DNA from: Uranotaenia lowii
Taxonomy: Eukaryota; Arthropoda; Insecta; Diptera; Culicidae
DNA: 64,000 nucleotides
Assembly: GCF_029784155.1 (NCBI RefSeq)
Contig: NC_073693.1
Location: 339,280,023-339,344,022 of the forward strand
Direction: 5' to 3'
Part shown: positions 35,154 through 45,351 of the stretch, one piece after another
Numbering within the stretch: the first letter of the stretch is position 1
How the letters are laid out: the number at the start of each line of letters is the position of its first letter
Made by a program: the position numbers and the translations under genes
The notes under the pieces: generated by a model
What the model was told of the DNA's origin: nothing
Seen by the model: only the letters and a program-made list of their open reading frames with translations
Database searches by the model: none

Positions 35154-36754
35154 CACAGTGGGCCAGGAACCACACTTTTGCGGTCAAAATTGACTGCAGG
35201 CCAGAGGCTTCGTTGTAGCTCATTGGTGTCTTCGACAAAGTTACTCGGCTATATTTGCGCTATCTATTGATGGATTTGAATTAGTTCTATTTTTCTCCGC
35301 AAGGTGGCACCAAAATCTAACTTTTCACAGAAGCAAGATACAGGCATGGTTTCTTCTACAAAGTTGTTCATTATACCTTTAACATCAACTTTGTAGAACA
35401 TTGTTAAGCTCTATGTTGTGTACTTAACTTGCAAAAATAATAATTTAAGGAAACCTTGCAAAAAAATGGTTTTTTTCACCTATTTTTGTGTTTAGCTATA
35501 CAATACCTCAAATTTCCACAGTATTCAATTGGAATAGACTTAAATGAGATATTCTAGTGGAAAACTTATTCGTTTCGCCGATTTTTTCTGTCAAAATTGC
35601 AAAAAATTGGTTAAAATTATACATTTTTCAAATTTCAATAACTTGCTTGCGAGCAGTTTGGCGCACCTCATTTTTCGAGAAGTGACAGCTGTGATTATGT
35701 TCTAAATGCATGAAAAAAATGTCGGTGGGTTCTCGTGGGTTCCTTGCCAAATGATTTAATAAAGTTGGTAAGTTTTCAATACAAATCCACATATTTTAAG
35801 ACCTTTTTCAAAGAAAACATTCGAATTTCTCGTAGAAAAGTCGAATTTTCATCGTTCAATTATTGGAGTTGCTGCTTGAATAAATAATTCAGCACATTTT
35901 TCGCACTTTTAATCTAATTAGAAAAAAAAATAAAAATTTTCAAAAATTTATTTAAATAAAAAACAGTTTTAAATTATTTTTTATTTTTTTTAAATAAATT
36001 TTACAAAATGTGCTTAATCGCTTAATTAAGCATCACAATGGACTACAGCAATAATAAAACGACGAAAATTCGACTTTTCTACGAGAAATGTGGATGTTTT
36101 CTTTGAAAAAGGTCTTAAAATATGTTGATTTGTATTGAAAACCTTTGTGAAATCATTTGGCAAGGAACCCACGAGAACCCACCGACATTTTTTACATGCA
36201 TTTAGATCATAATCACAGCTGTCACTTCTCGAAAAATGAGGTGCGCCAAACTGCTCGCAAGCAAGTTATTGCGATTTGAAAAATGTATAATTTTAACCAA
36301 TTTTTTGCAATTTTGACAGAAAAAATCGGCGAAACGAATAAGTTTTCCACTAGAATATCTCATTTAAGTCTATTCCAATCGAATACTGTGGAAATTTGAG
36401 GTATTGTATAGCTAAACACAAAAATAGGCGAAAAAAAACCATTTTTTTGCAAGGTTTCCTTAAATTATTATTTTTGCAAGTTAAGTACACAACATAGAGC
36501 TTAACAATGTTCTACAAAGTTGATGTTAAAGGTATAATGAACAACTTTGTACAAGAAACCATGCCTGTATCTTGCTTCTGTAAAAAGTTAGATTTTGGCG
36601 CCACCTTGCGGAGAAAAATAGAACTAATTCAAATCCATCAATAGATAGCGCAAATATAGCCGAGTAACTTTGTCGAAGACACCAATGAGCTACAACGAAG
36701 CCTCTGGCCTGCAGTCAATTTTGACCGCAAAAGTGTGGTTCCTGGCCCACTGTG
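35154..36754. mobile_element. Transib-like foldback element
   Basis: 1601 bp with termini CACAGTGGGCCAGGAACC and its complement. It is flanked by a perfect G+C-rich 5-bp duplication CGACG (35149-35153, 36755-36759). CAC(A/T)-type heptamer ends plus a 5-bp G+C-rich duplication are the hallmarks of Transib, the family related to RAG1; the first seven bases equal the V(D)J signal heptamer. Arms of about 700 bp (35154 to about 35853, about 36060 to 36754) are nearly complementary around an A+T-rich loop of about 200 bp. No transposase is encoded, so it depends on another copy. Confidence 0.82.
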
Positions 36755-36759
36755 CGACG

Positions 36760-37410
36760 TCAAAAAACAAAGAACGGCTTGAACCGATTCGTTCAAGCTA
36801 ACTTCAAAAAGAAATGAAGCATACTATCGATGGAGTTTTTTTTTATGGGGAGAGGTCACTGTGACCAGATGTTAGATTTTTTGTAGCATTACTTTTGTTG
36901 TTAGGCGTTGTTTCTTTTTTTTTTTTTTTACCAAAACGGCCTAGTTCCACGCGGTTGATGGGTTTAGTAAACTTTAGAAAACTTCAAATCAAGTTTTGTG
37001 CCATTTATTTACCTGTTTCCCCACTTCGATGGGCCACTACTTCGGTTTCTTAACGCCCTTCGTTTGGAGCGCGAAGAAGGCATAAATTTTCATCGCATAG
37101 TTGCTAAACAGAATCAAAACTTGGATATTAGCTCGTAGATCAATAGGTATAGGTAGTAATCATTAAATAATTTTTTTTTATGCGGCAGCTTGTGAGAAAT
37201 CACAGGGCCCTTTTGAGGCCAAAACTTCTCACCGCGGGGGAAAGCTAGGTAAATGAATTGGGAAGGAGTTGGGCGAGACCGTAATACACCAGAGGGACTA
37301 AACACTGGTTGTTCCCTGATCAATTAGAAGGTCAGGGAGCTGTATTACGAACAAAGTTAGGGTTTTACTATTCATTATGTAAATGTGTAAATGTGTTGCA
37401 GTTTGTATGC
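36760..37410. other. Non-coding sequence
   Basis: Contains a poly-T run near 36910; no gene seen. Confidence 0.4.
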
Positions 37411-37995
37411 TACGATATGTAACGCTGTGTTGTGTAACGTAACAGACAAATAATAGCCACTATGGACTGAGTTTTGTAGTCACGATGTGTAATGCTGTGT
37501 TGTGTAATGTAACAGACAAATAATAGCAACTGTGGGCTGAGGTTTGTTGTTACGATGTCTAATGCTGTGATATGTAATGTAACAAACAATAATAGCCACT
37601 GTGGGCTGAGTTTTGTTGTTACGATATCTAATGCTGTGTTGTGTAATTTAACAGACAAATAATAGCCACTGTGGGCTGAGGTTTGTTGTTTCGATGTCTA
37701 AAGCCTAATCCACACTAGAAGACGGTTCGTCTCGAGACGGTCTCAGCGTCTCCCATTTTCTTCGGGAGACACTGAGATCGTCTCAGGTTTCCAACAACAA
37801 CAACAGACAACAAAGTTCGTCTCATAACAAAAATCGCAGTTCATGTTGCCTAGTGTGGACTAGGCTTAATGCTGTGTTGTGTAATGTAACAAACAATAAC
37901 AGCCACTAGGGGCTGAGTTTTGTAGTCACGATGTGTAATGCTGTGATGTGTAATGTAACAAACAATAATAGCCACTGTGGACTGAGGTTTGTTGT
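37411..37995. repeat. 70-bp tandem repeat interrupted by a MITE
   Basis: Units containing GTAACAGACAAATAATAGCC start near 37411, 37481, 37551, 37620 and 37690, and resume after the MITE to about 37995. This gives six to seven copies with few differences. Confidence 0.9.
37702..37866. mobile_element. 165-bp MITE, probably PIF/Harbinger-like
   Basis: Inverted termini AGCCTAATCCACACTAG and CTAGTGTGGACTAGGCT are flanked by the 3-bp duplication TAA (37699-37701, 37867-37869). Neighbouring tandem units give the empty sequence GTCTAATGCTG. The interior is itself partly palindromic (GTCTC/GAGAC). A TAA duplication suggests PIF/Harbinger. Confidence 0.75.
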
Positions 37996-38607
37996 TTTAT
38001 ACGACAAGGTAAACTCATTTATATAGAGATGCAGATAAAAATGAGCCCCCACCCGCGTCCACGGAGTAATCATTAAATAAAATTCATTTAATTTCAATAA
38101 AACCTTATCACTTCGCTCACAAAGCGGAAAAAGCCAAATTTGATTTGCATAATATTTCCAGGGTTTATTTTGAGCTCGGAATCCAGTGCATTTCGCTTTC
38201 TGGAGTCTGTTGGAGGCCAAATCCTGCTTTAATAAACGAAATTGTGGAAGTTTTGAAGCCGACATTTAGCGGCGCCCTGAGATAAAATACCGCAAGAGCA
38301 CATGTGAGCCTCATGATCCTGTAAAAACACCATAATTTGCCTGCAAAACCTTATAGTGTTTAAATTCATAAATTAATAAATTCAATGAGATTTTGTCATT
38401 TTTGAATTCGAAGATGATTGTCAAACAGCCTGTGAAAGCTGTCCAGTCGATCAAACCGATCAATCCTCGAATTCGAATTAGTTTACAAAAGTGCTAATTA
38501 TTCTTTTACACTTTGTGATCTCTGCTAGCAGAGATTCGTTATCTTAGCATTACATTTTTTTTTAAATATTTCATTTCATCTTGTAGACTTGGAATAAAAA
38601 TCAGCTG
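37996..38607. other. Non-coding sequence 3' of the 38.6 kb gene
   Basis: Probably holds the 3' untranslated region of the gene ending at 38608; no consensus AATAAA on the minus strand was found close to the stop. Confidence 0.35.
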
Positions 38608-39379
38608 TTAAATATCACTTCCTCTGTCAAGATTTTCCAAACGGGCAAGTTCTTTCTTCACGTGGTTTACAGCATCGGTCAACGACGCAATGTGAAGTAC
38701 AATATGCGGACGAATTTCTCCTGTTGCACTTGACTTTTTGTACACCCATAAATAAACCAGAACAGAATAACAGCTCAAGTCACTTCTAGACAAATTAAAC
38801 ACCAATCCCTGCCCGTACATATGAGGGTACTTACTCAACGTTCAGATGCTTTCCACCAGCCACGGCTCTCTGCGTGGCCTTTTTGCTGATCTTTTTCACT
38901 GTGACGTCATCGTTTGTGGAGCGCTCTTCTGCGTCACGTGCCTGCACTTTCACACTTTCCACACCGCTCGGTTTAGGTGCTTCTTCAGCTGCTTCCTCCT
39001 CCCGCTCCTCACCTTCCGATTCTTCTGCTTCTTCGCCAGATTCCTTTGGTTCTTCTCCAGCCGATTCTTCCTCTTCCTCGTCGGCTTCTTCATCGTCGTC
39101 AGCAACGGGTTCAACTCGCTGCTGCTCTTCTTTGGGCTCAATCTTAGTATCCTTAGTATCCCGACCAGGTTTGGTGCCTCCTTTGGAAGCCATTTTCTTC
39201 GGCCGGGGCGAACTTTTCGGCGAATATCGGTCCACCAGTGTCCAACTCTCGAATTCTTCTGCCGCGAGCGTTTGGGACGACAGATCGGTATCTGAAATCA
39301 GTGGTGCGGTTTCATCGTCGCCCGGCTCTCTCGACGGTTGAGGTGCCGCCGGATGAGGGAACGTCTTGGTGGGGTCCAT
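38608..39379 (-). CDS. Two-exon gene, acidic low-complexity protein (240 aa)
   Basis: Exon 1 is 39379-38835 and exon 2 is 38785-38608, joined across a 49-nt intron with donor GTAAGT and acceptor TTGTCTAG. The join keeps frame (723 nt including stop). Without splicing, a TAA two codons past the donor ends the protein at 182 aa. The ATG at 39379 follows an A-rich leader and is the first in frame; upstream open sequence has no ATG and a likely acceptor near 39418. Residues 1-60 include EEFESWTLV (41-49), which fits an LC3-interacting consensus (acidic-W-x-x-V). Residues 90-137 are a Glu/Asp block, 160-175 are basic, and 186-197 are hydrophobic (CYSVLVYLWVY), too short to be sure of a membrane segment. 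The C-terminus is helix-prone. I do not recognise the family, and it is not flanked by other genes. A real host gene is likely from composition and splice logic; function unknown. Confidence 0.6.
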
Positions 39380-40028
39380 TTTTTTTCGGTAGTATGTCAA
39401 CGTGTGGGATTCTGGCTGCGCGCATTGGGAGAAAAATAGAATCAGAAAAAAAGAAAGGAAATATGAGAGCGTTTTTCTTGTTTTCAGCAAACGGAATGAT
39501 GCTTATTCGGTTTAATTTTAACCTATTAATAGGGCACAGATTAGGGTCGGTGGCTAATTGTGAACCTCTACAAGCTGGTAGAGAATATCAAATAATCTAT
39601 TTAAACCGATAACGGACTGATAAAATAATAATTTTAATGACATTTTAAGGATAATGCATACACTTACAAGGCGTTCTTGGAGACATGATAAATACGGCAT
39701 GATGAACATGCATAATTGGCAATGGACAATCATCGGAATCACATGTAGATTTTCCGAGTTGTGTTATACATTTCTCTGATTTTGTATGGTACCTATCCGT
39801 TACAAAAGCAGGAAGTCATTTCCACTTTATCCACTTTGTTATGTCAAAATTAGCATTCGTTCCCAATTAAAAATTACATGAAATTAGTATGAGTTCTGTT
39901 AACTTATTGTGTCAAATCATGCTCGTGACGAATTTTAATGAAAATCCACTGAAAATTGTTTAAAATTAACTGAAGCTGTTGGGAGTCGAAGTAATCCAGA
40001 CATGCTGAAGAAGATCGAGGCAATCATA
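39380..40028. promoter_or_regulatory. 5' flank of the 38.6-39.4 kb gene
   Basis: On the minus strand a pyrimidine-rich tract ending GCGCGCAG (near 39418) looks like a 3' splice site, so a non-coding first exon may lie further right. No TATA box was identified with confidence. Confidence 0.35.
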
Positions 40029-40196
40029 CACGCAGCGAAAAGTAGTACCATTGAGATAAAAAAAATACATCTTTGATTCAAAACCTTTATGTACATTGAA
40101 ACAAAATCCAATTTCATTGATTCAAGTAAATTATGTTTTGAACCGAATTCATTTTTTATTAAATCGATGTGCCAAATCTTTGAATCTAAGTACAGT

Positions 40197-40318
40197 AAGG
40201 TTTTTTTTTACACTGATATACGTACCGCGTAAAAAAAACCGTGTAAAAAAAACCGTGTTAATTCCCGAAAACCGTGTAAAAAAAAACCGTGCTAATTCCC
40301 GAAAACCGTGTAAAAAAA
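40197..40318. repeat. CCGTGTAAAAAA repeat cluster (left)
   Basis: Alternating short units ACCGTGTAAAAAAA and CCGTGTTAATTCCCGAAAA, after AGGTTTTTTTTTTACAC. The matching cluster at 43935-44058 is in the same orientation, whereas everything between the two clusters is arranged as an inverted repeat. Confidence 0.85.
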
Positions 40319-40362
40319 GACCATTCGAATTCTGCAGCTCTGAAGTTCTGAGTTCTGACACT

Positions 40363-40780
40363 TAAGACCTGAGGCCTGAGACCTGAGACCTGAGACTTGA
40401 GACATGAGACCTGGACTTGGAAATATAGACTAGAGACATGAGACCTGAGACTTTAGACATGACACCTGAGACCTAAGTCCAGGGACCTGAGATCTGAGAC
40501 ATGAAACCTGAGACTTGAAGAATGAGACCAAAGACATGGGACATTAGACCTGAGACCTGAGACTAGAATCCTAAGACATAAAACACGAGACCTGAGACAT
40601 GAGACTTGAGACTTAAGACATGACACCTAAGACCTGAGACCTGAGACATGAGACAAAAGGCATGAGACATGAGATATGAGACCTGAGACCTGAGACATGA
40701 GACATAAGACATGAGACCTGAGGTATGAGACAAGAGCCATGAAAGATTAGACCTGAGACATGAGACATTAGACCTGAGAC
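40363..40780. repeat. TGAGACC/TGAGACA 7-bp repeat (left)
   Basis: Continuous variants of a 7-bp unit TGAGAC(C/A/T), decayed in places. Complementary to 43471-43860. Confidence 0.88.
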
Positions 40781-41455
40781 AAGCTACTAGTGTTAGTACC
40801 GCGAAAAATTATATTAGTTTCGATTACAACTTGCGACCCCTCTAGTGAAAGGGTTTGACTTGTAGGTGACGAAAAATAGTGTCGTGACTTCGCTAGTACA
40901 AGCTACTAGTGTTAGTACCGCGAGAAATTAGTTTAGCTCCGGTTTCAACTTTCGACCGGTCAAATGAAAGGGTTTGACTTGTAGATGACGAAAAATAGTG
41001 TCGCGACTTCGCTAGTACAAGCTACTAGTGTTAGTACCGCGAGAAATTAGTTAAGCTCCGATTTCAACTTTCGACCCCTCTAGTGGAAGGGTTTGACTTC
41101 TACGTGATGAAAAATAGTGTCGCGACTTCGCTAGTCCAAGCTACTAGTGTTAGTACCGCGAAAAATTAGTTTAGCTCCGATTTCAACTTTCGACCGGTCA
41201 AGTGAAAGGGTTTGACTTGTAGGTAACGAAAAATAGTGTCGCGAGTTCGCTAGTACAAGCTACTAGGATTAGTACCGCGAGAAATTAGTTAAGCTCCGAT
41301 TTAGACTTGGGACCCCTCTAGTGAAAGGGTTTGACTTGTAGATGACGAAAAATAGTGTTGCGACTTCGCTAGTACAAGCTACTTGTGTTAGTACCGCGAG
41401 AAATTCGTTTAGCTCCGATTTCAACTTTCGACCCGTCAAGTGAAAGGGACTGAAT
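40781..41455. repeat. 119-bp satellite array (left)
   Basis: About 5.7 units start AAGCTACTAGTG at 40781, 40900, 41019, 41138, 41257 and 41376. Two variants alternate, one with ACCCCTCTAGTG and the other with ACCGGTCAA, so the effective period is 238 bp. Confidence 0.93.
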
Positions 41456-42205
41456 TGTTGGTGATATTGGTTACAGGGGATAATCTTGAGAATCCGGGGA
41501 ATTGAATAGTATTTAAAGTGTATTTTTTATATTTTGTATCACGTTTTGTTTTAATAACTGGCAAAATAAATCAAAACGCGCAAGCAGAAACTGCAGCACT
41601 CGACTGAAAATTGAGTAAAATCATCATTCTAGAGAGCTCTGAGAGCTGTGAGCCCGTGCGTTTTTTGATTGTTTGAAAACTTGAACAAGATGCTACAAAT
41701 TTTCGAAAATTTTTATCAAACATAGCATTCTTTGAAATTTGCAGTTAATGAAAATATAACTTCAAAATTTTTATCCATCCAATCATGAATTTTTATGATT
41801 TCAGCTAGTAGAATTTGTTACAGTATTTTTCACCCCTAAATGCTTTTTCTATAAAAACATTTATGATTTAATAAATATAAAATTTAATTCGAACAAATCC
41901 AAAAACTACTGCAATTGGTGCTTCATGCATTACGACATCTCAAATACATCACAACTGGTGGAACCAATATTTTTTCTGACTACCTCAATTTTATGTGCAA
42001 TCAACTTTAAAACTTTTTTGTACAAACGGTATGATTATCTGCGGAAATAATGTTTTTAAAGGCCATTGAAGTTGAAAACTGTTGCATGATGCACCAGATG
42101 CACCAGACGGTATCTCTGTTTAAAAGACATAGATCGTCTATGCCGATTTAGGCTTTGCAGACTGAATTAATTACGTTGAAAATTTAAGATTAACATTTAA
42201 CTTTA
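41456..42205. other. E2 central unique sequence
   Basis: A+T-rich spacer between the inverted arrays; no coding frame. Confidence 0.5.
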
Positions 42206-42287
42206 GTACCGAGATGGGAATCGAACCCATGCCATCAGAGCACCAGCGATTACCGTATTACCACGCTAACCACTCAACCAACGAGAC
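42206..42287 (-). other. tRNA-like Pol III sequence in E2
   Basis: On the minus strand there is A box TGGTTGAGTGG, B box GGTTCGATTCC and a perfect T-arm stem (ATGGG/CCCAT). The acceptor strands do not pair, so it is not a working tRNA. It resembles 24089-24169, which also lies in a DNA element. Confidence 0.55.
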
Positions 42288-42299
42288 GTATCTCACAAC

Positions 42300-43470
42300 T
42301 AACCTTGAGTTCTGTTTGCTTCAAACACTTTCACTTGATTGGTCGCAAGTTGAAATCGGAAATGAAACTTCTTTCTTCCGGTAATAACACTAGTAGCTCG
42401 TACTAGCGAACTCGCGACACTATTTTTCATCACCTAAAAGTCAAACCCTTTCATTTGACCGGTCGAAAGTTGAAATCGGAGCTAAACTAATTTCTCGTGG
42501 TACTAACACTAGTAGCTTGTACTAGCGAACTCGCGACACTATTTTTCGTCATCTTCAAGTCAAACCCTTTCACTAGAGGGGTCGCAAGTATAAATCGAAG
42601 CTTAACTAATTTCTCGCGGTACTAACACTAGTAGCTTGTACTAGCGAAGTCGCGACACTATTTTTCATCACCTACAAGTCAAACCCTTTCATTTGACCGG
42701 TCGAAAGTTGAAACCGGAGCTAAACGAATTTCTCGCGGTACTAACACTAGTAGCTTGTACTAGCGAAGTCGCGACACTATTTTTCGTCATCTACAAGTCA
42801 AACCCTTTCACTAGAGGGGTCGCAAGTTGAAATCGAAGGCCAACTAATTTCTCGTGGTACTAACACTAGTAGCTTGTACTAGCGAACTCGCGACACTATT
42901 TTTCGTCATCTTCAAGTCAAACCCTTTCACTAGAGGGGTCGCAAGTATAAATCGAAGCTTAACTAATTTCTCGCGGTACTAACACTAGTAGCTTGTACTA
43001 GCGAAGTCGCGACACTATTTTTCATCACCTACAAGTCAAACCCTTTCATTTGACCGGTCGAAAGTTGAAACCGGAGCAAAACGAATTTCTCGCGGTACTA
43101 ACACTAGTAGCTTGTACTAGCGAAGTCGCGACACTATTTTTCGTCATCTACAAGTCAAACCCTTTCACTAGAGGGGTCGCAAGTTGAAATCGGAGCTTAA
43201 CTAATTTCTCGCGGTACTAATCCTAGTAGCTTGTACTAGCGAAGTCACGACACTATTTTTCGTCACCTACAAGTCAAACCCTTCCATTTGACCGGTCGAA
43301 AGTTGAAATCGGAGCTAAACTAATTTCTCGCGGTACTAACACTAGTAGCTTGTACTAGCGAAGTCGCGACACTATTTTTCATCACCTACAAGTCAAACCC
43401 TTTCATTAGAGGGGTCGCACGTTGAAATCGAAGCTAAACTTGTTTCTCGCGGTACTAATTCTAGTAGCTT
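42300..43470. repeat. 119-bp satellite array (right, inverted)
   Basis: About nine units of the same 119-bp repeat in reverse orientation. The first unit (to about 42410) is divergent. The GACCGGTCG and GAGGGGTCG variants mostly alternate, with one doubled unit. Confidence 0.93.
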
Positions 43471-43860
43471 GTCTCCGGTCTCAGGTCCAAAGTCTCATGT
43501 CTCAGGTATCAGGTCTCATGTTTCATGGCTCTTGTCTCATGCCTCAGGTCTCATGTCTTATGTCTCATGCCTCATGACTCATGTCCCATGTCTCAGGTCT
43601 AAAGTCTCATGTTTCATGGCTTTTGTCTCATGCCTCAGGTCTCAGGTCTCAGGTGTCATGTCTCATGCTGAGGTCTCAAGTCTAATATCCCTTGTCTCAG
43701 GTTCCAGGTCTCATGTCTTATTTCTAATGTTTCATGTCTCAGGTCTCATGTCTCATGTCTCATGTCTCATGTCTCATGTCTCGTGTCTCAGGTCTCAGGT
43801 CTCAGGTCTCAGGTCTCAGGTCTCAGGTCCCAGGTCTTAGGTCTCATGTATCATGTTCTT
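43471..43860. repeat. GGTCTCA/TGTCTCA repeat (right, inverted)
   Basis: Reverse complement of the left TGAGACC tract. The 123-codon Ser/Val/His-rich frame across it is a repeat artefact. Confidence 0.88.
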
Positions 43861-43934
43861 AGTCTAAGAGATAAGATTTTCCCAACTTCAAAATGATTCT
43901 AAGTGTTTTCCTTTGAAAAGGACTTAGAATATTT

Positions 43935-44058
43935 TCTCTCAAAAACCGTGTTAATTCGCGAAAACCGTGTAAAAAAAACCGTGTTAATTCCCGAAAACCG
44001 TGTAAAAAAAGCCGTGTAAAAAAAAACCGCGTAAAAAAAACCGTGTAAAAAAAAACCT
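43935..44058. repeat. CCGTGTAAAAAA repeat cluster (right)
   Basis: Same units and orientation as 40197-40318, ending GTGTAAAAAAAAACCT, the complement of the left cluster's AGGTTTTTTTTTTACAC start. Confidence 0.85.
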
Positions 44059-44212
44059 AGGTGTATTTAATTTGAATTCAAAGAATTTTTTTTTCGACTC
44101 AAAATCAATGTAATAATTTTTTGTTTTAGTTTGATTTTCCTTTGAAACAAAGTATTTTTTGTTCCCGTGCAGTCTTAGATGTTATTCTTATTCCTTTTCA
44201 TATGCGTTTCAA

Positions 44213-44920
44213 AATTGTTTACAAAAATTTTGTTTTGTGACGAAGGTGAAGTGAATGTTCAGCTGCCGCTGCCACGGTCAACACGGTGAACGGTGGCCTG
44301 TCCTCAACGACGGCGGCGTAACATGAACCAAACAGGAAAAAACAACCCGTCAAAACCGAACCACCTATGAACCGGCACAGGGCACCGGAAGGCTTTGATG
44401 GGACTATCCGGAGTTGGAAACTTTCGACAGCTATGAGGGAAGAATCGATAGTGGACACCTAGGTAGGTCTTTTAAAATCAATTAAATTCCAAATAAACCG
44501 TCAACGTAACAATGTTTTTAGGGCAACCAATTGGAATGTACTGGCTGTTCCGATGCTCCGGCTAAGCGGTTGCAATCTTCGGATCCAGTCCAAGGAGACT
44601 CAAGGTTTGGCGTCGAAACCATTCATCGTTGTTCTAATGGAACTGTCCGTCAACGAACATCTTTTGATATTTTAACAGTAAGTACAGTTTCGGGAAGTAA
44701 TTTTTTTTCCTTCAGTTACATGTCAATTCCGATGTGGTCTAATAAGACTTCTATTTTCTATTTACAGATATGGCTGAAACATCTTTAAGTGTTGTCCTGA
44801 GAGGCGAAGTTTGGACAATGAAGCCTAACGAATGAACAATGAAGCCTCTTATAGGTAATTGAAATGTAAAACATATAAACATACATAGTTTAATAAAATG
44901 GAAAAAATAAAAAAAATGTT
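44213..44920 (+). other. Exon-intron-like module inside E2
   Basis: Three G+C-richer exon-like segments are separated by candidate introns. Intron 44463-44521 has donor AG|GTAGGT and acceptor TTTTTAG. Intron 44678-44767 has donor CA|GTAAGT and acceptor CTATTTACAG. AATAAA lies near 44892. Exon 2 (44522-44677) is open in the frame GNQLECTGCSDAPAKRL and continues for six codons into exon 3 before a stop. No full-length protein results. It occupies the same position as the module in E1 but is different sequence. Confidence 0.4.
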
Positions 44921-45285
44921 TTAATTTTCTACGAAAGAAATCTGGAGGTAGGTACTAGAGTTTTGAGACCACATTAATGGAATCAAAGAAAGAATCCTTT
45001 CAAATTGAAATCAAAATTACTTTAAAGTGAAGGAAAATTTCATGAAAACAAACGAAAAACGACATGGTTCCGAAGAATCTCGACTTTTGAATCAAAGAAA
45101 ATGATTCATGTCAAAAAAAGCATTTCTTTGAACCAAAGAAAAATGTATTTGAATCAAAGTATTTTTAATTTATCCCAAAATCAAAGGAAAAAATCCTTTG
45201 TTTTCGTGGCACTTTCCTTTGAAATAAAAAACCTTTTCGCTGCGTGTAGACTCAAAGTTTAGCGAAATTAAATTTAGTTCATAAT

Positions 45286-45351
45286 TACTATTCAAACCTA
45301 CAAGACGTGTTTCCTTATCACAAGCGTTATTCCCATAAGTTATGGACCCAG
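45286..45351 (+). mobile_element. Remnant 5' LTR end and primer site of an old copia element
   Basis: 45286-45337 matches 54228-54279 (about 48 of 52 bases). It is followed at 45338 by AGTTATGGACCCAG, a 12/14 match to the initiator-tRNA primer site of the intact copia here. The old element is therefore on the plus strand. Confidence 0.55.

Larger units (their letters stand above)
40029..45246. mobile_element. E2: 5.2 kb compound element, CACGCAG...CTGCGTG ends
   Basis: Termini CACGCAGCGAAAAG and CTTTTCGCTGCGTG are inverted and flanked by TA (40027-40028, 45247-45248). The right ~100 bp match the right end of E1. Contents in order: TTTGAATC-rich subterminal DNA, CCGTGTAAAAAA repeats, TGAGACC repeats, a 119-bp satellite array, unique A+T-rich centre with a tRNA-like sequence, inverted satellite array, inverted GGTCTCA repeats, CCGTGTAAAAAA repeats, exon-like module, subterminal DNA. 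No transposase is seen. The repeat core may be a separate element inserted in an E1-like one, but a clean junction duplication was not found. Confidence 0.7.

Noticed and set aside
35073..35270. 65-codon plus-strand frame
   Set aside because: It crosses the boundary of the Transib-like element and has no domain.
39380..39490. Hydrophobic, signal-peptide-like stretch upstream of the acidic protein
   Set aside because: No in-frame ATG precedes it and a probable splice acceptor lies near 39418; most likely intron or untranslated.
42206..42287. Functional tRNA with a long variable arm
   Set aside because: The A and B boxes and T arm are good but the acceptor strands are not complementary.
43469..43840. 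123-codon frame
   Set aside because: Entirely composed of GGTCTCA-type repeat units.
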